Origin: an uncultured Bacteroidota bacterium
Lineage (GTDB): Bacteria; Bacteroidota; Bacteroidia; Chitinophagales; Chitinophagaceae
DNA length: 6,848 nt
NCBI GenBank assembly: GCA_946479055.1
Contig: CAMLEX010000277.1
Coordinates: 1-6,848 of the forward strand
Direction of reading: 5' to 3'
Shown: positions 4,992 through 6,848 of the stretch, one piece after another
Layout: each line of letters begins with the position of its first letter
Numbering within the stretch: the first letter of the stretch is position 1
The notes under the pieces: generated by a model
The model's database searches: none
Told to the model about the DNA's origin: nothing
What the model saw: the letters and a program-made list of their open reading frames with translations, nothing else
Program-made: the position numbers and the translations under genes

Positions 4992-6848
4992 TCATTTCCT
5001 TATCATCTTTATATCCCCGCCATTCCCACTACCCAATCCCGTTTTACTCAGGCTGTATGTAAATGTCAGTAAGGCAAAACGGCGCAATGTATTTACTCTT
5101 GAGTCTTCTATGTAGTTCTGGTTGCTGCTGCGGCTAACTCCTATATTACGGTTCAGAATATCATTTACTCTTAGTTTTAATTCTCCCCGATTGAATTTGA
5201 GGAACTGCTTACTGAGAGACGCATTCCATAACGGAACCTGTGCATTGAAACCATCAGCCAGTTGGTTATTGATAGTATATGTAAAATCAGTGCTGAAATA
5301 AAATCCCTTTGGAAACTGCCAGTTAAATTCCGTTTCATACGCTTGTGAAAAATAACTGGTATTGAAAATGGGCTGCAAAGAATATTTTGTTTTATTATAA
5401 TTCATACCTGCGGAAAAAGAAAGATCAATTTTTTCCGTTGGGCTCATATCAAGACCAAGGCGTGGCCCGGCGCTAACGGTGTTGATGGTGTTAGCTGAGT
5501 TATTGATAAATTGGCGGCCGCGGTTATAACCCAGGTTTGTGCCAATACGCAGCGTTCCTTTCAGAAAACGGGCTGGCAGTCCCAGGTTGATATTACCATT
5601 AAGACTGTAGACCCCATCCACATTGACCGGTTTTGTTTTTTTAATACCGGAACTGTACAATGTATCCGCATTCACAATCTTGTTATCGGTACGGTTGAGA
5701 TTGAAATAAGCAAACAGGTTTTTATTTTTAAAAGGATTCACTCCCATGTAATTTATCTGCACATTGTGGGTAAACTCCTGTTTCAGGTCAGGGTTACCTT
5801 CTTTTATACTCAACGCATTGCTGATATCCGGTACAGGCTGCAATTGAGATACGGATGGCTGGTTGGTAAATGCCCGATAATTTACCGTTATGTTTTTATA
5901 GCGGGTAAAATTGTATTGAAATCTTGCTGTTGGCAAAAGATTGATAAAGTTTTTCGTGATAAGGGAATCCTTAACGCCGGTTGTGATCTTACCTTCCAAT
6001 TCGGCCCTTTGCCAGCTAAGCCCAATGGCATAATTATATTTTTTCTTTTGTGTACGAAGACGAAGGCCTGCATTAGTATAGCCATACTCATTCAGAAAGT
6101 CATTAGTCAATGAGTCATTCAGCTGATCATATTTTCCATTGCCTTTATTATAATCATAGGTGATCTTTTCATTGGTACTTCTGTTATTACTTTTTCCAAC
6201 ACTAAACTCAAGTAGTGATCGTTTGAAAACAGGCTCGGTATAGACAGCTCTCGCCGTATAACCTCTCAGATCGCCCTGATTGTTGATGAGCTGGTTAATG
6301 GAATCGATGCGACTGCCTCCACCGCCACGACTAAAAAATTCATTGACCGATTCGAGACTGCCATCACCTTCACTGCTGTTCAACGTGGTTTGCAGGCTTA
6401 ATGAAAATGTTCTTCCTTTCCGCCTGAATTTTTTTCGGAACAAGAGATCGTTCCTGAAATTATACGCGGTACTGTTTGTTATTGAATGGCTATAGCCATT
6501 ATTGTTTGGCTCCCCGTTCTCTCCTGTTTGCTGATAGTCACTCAGGGAATTATTTTTTGTTTGCTGATAGCCCAGGGAGGGTGATATTTTTATGGAGTGA
6601 AACGAATCAATAACATAATCAAACCCCAGGTTGAGCCGGTGGCTGTTGTTGATATTATTGCTCAGGGAATTTTGATTATAGAAATAGGAAGAGTCCGGTA
6701 AAATATATTGCCGCTGTATCTGCGATTCGGTTTTGGGATTGTAATGATTATAAAAATAGTTGCTGGTAAAATCGATCTTGCTACCAATGATATTATTATA
6801 ATTTAATCCACCGCCCCAGATGGTACGGATCCCACTGCTATTGTTTCC
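4992..6848 (-). CDS. Outer-membrane beta-barrel / TonB-dependent-receptor-like protein, C-terminal part (5' end missing)
   Basis: The frame is open from the right edge to TGA at 4992-4994, giving 618 residues. The TTG at 6443 sometimes taken as a start is internal, because the same frame reads on as continuous barrel sequence to base 6848. The sequence is a run of alternating polar/aromatic strands (for example GLNYNNIIGSKIDFTSNYFY near the edge and FNLNRTDNKIVNADTLY further in) typical of the OMP_b-brl_3 group (PF14905). The end is very characteristic: LWNASLSKQFLKFNRGELKL, then VNDILNRN, NYIEDSRV and RRFALLTFTYSLSK. Family members usually run to about 800-950 residues, so the signal peptide, carboxypeptidase-D-like domain and plug should lie past the right edge. 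The substrate cannot be told. A 13-base in-frame repeat (6525-6537 and 6558-6570) duplicates the peptide YQQT at an 11-residue interval. GLPGLI proteins often accompany this family; the one here is not adjacent. Confidence 0.92.
   Translation of the reverse strand, partial: GNNSSGIRTIWGGGLNYNNIIGSKIDFTSNYFYNHYNPKTESQIQRQYILPDSSYFYNQNSLSNNINNSHRLNLGFDYVIDSFHSIKISPSLGYQQTKNNSLSDYQQTGENGEPNNNGYSHSITNSTAYNFRNDLLFRKKFRRKGRTFSLSLQTTLNSSEGDGSLESVNEFFSRGGGGSRIDSINQLINNQGDLRGYTARAVYTEPVFKRSLLEFSVGKSNNRSTNEKITYDYNKGNGKYDQLNDSLTNDFLNEYGYTNAGLRLRTQKKKYNYAIGLSWQRAELEGKITTGVKDSLITKNFINLLPTARFQYNFTRYKNITVNYRAFTNQPSVSQLQPVPDISNALSIKEGNPDLKQEFTHNVQINYMGVNPFKNKNLFAYFNLNRTDNKIVNADTLYSSGIKKTKPVNVDGVYSLNGNINLGLPARFLKGTLRIGTNLGYNRGRQFINNSANTINTVSAGPRLGLDMSPTEKIDLSFSAGMNYNKTKYSLQPIFNTSYFSQAYETEFNWQFPKGFYFSTDFTYTINNQLADGFNAQVPLWNASLSKQFLKFNRGELKLRVNDILNRNIGVSRSSNQNYIEDSRVNTLRRFALLTFTYSLSKTGLGSGNGGDIKMIRK

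Noticed and set aside
5511..6113. 200-codon plus-strand open frame
   Set aside because: It lies entirely antisense to the beta-barrel gene, whose protein is clearly family-like; the antisense translation shows no recognisable domain or signal.
6441..6443. TTG at 6441-6443 as the start of the beta-barrel gene
   Set aside because: The same frame continues upstream as beta-barrel sequence without a stop to the window edge, so the gene is cut by the edge and does not start here.

Overview
The window looks like a chromosomal fragment of a Bacteroidota bacterium, probably close to Chitinophagaceae. This rests on a GLPGLI-family protein, an OMP_b-brl_3-type outer-membrane beta-barrel, a Bacteroidota-style sensor-kinase N-terminus, TAnnTTTG-like promoter elements and the near absence of Shine-Dalgarno sequences. 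The genus is inferred and was not tested. The left edge is not biological: bases 1-49 are an Illumina read-2/index adapter, so genomic sequence starts at base 50 and the left edge is a contig end.

Layout: (i) 50-592, minus strand, is the N-terminal 181 codons of a membrane sensor histidine kinase, cut off by the contig end. (ii) 593-729 is a divergent intergenic region holding a cluster of GTTAAC-like boxes flanked by two outward-facing candidate promoter elements. (iii) 730-1524, plus strand, is a secreted GLPGLI-family protein. (iv) 1535-1572 is a perfect 17-bp hairpin between convergent genes. (v) 1580-2632, minus, is a secreted alpha-helical protein of unknown function. (vi) 2673-4775, minus, is a complete Prc/Tsp-type C-terminal processing protease with signal peptide, PDZ domain and an intact Ser-Lys-Gln site. 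(vii) 4776-4991 is a 216-base gap with nothing firmly identifiable. (viii) 4992-6848, minus, is the C-terminal 618 residues of an outer-membrane beta-barrel/TonB-dependent-receptor-like protein, whose N-terminus lies beyond the right edge.

Functional picture: every complete gene carries an export signal and the partial ones are membrane proteins, so this is a cell-envelope locus. The protease and the helical protein (40-base gap) probably form one operon. The kinase and the GLPGLI gene share a divergent control region, suggesting that the kinase's response regulator, presumably just past the contig end, may control both. GLPGLI proteins are commonly encoded beside OMP_b-brl_3 barrels; here the two are about 3.5 kb apart and on opposite strands.

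I found no CRISPR array, RNA gene, insertion sequence, phage module or clearly novel system. The points most worth checking are the GTTAAC control region, a TonB-box-like VVVVGYG string in the kinase's predicted periplasmic domain, the possible protease/partner pair, and the adapter contamination.
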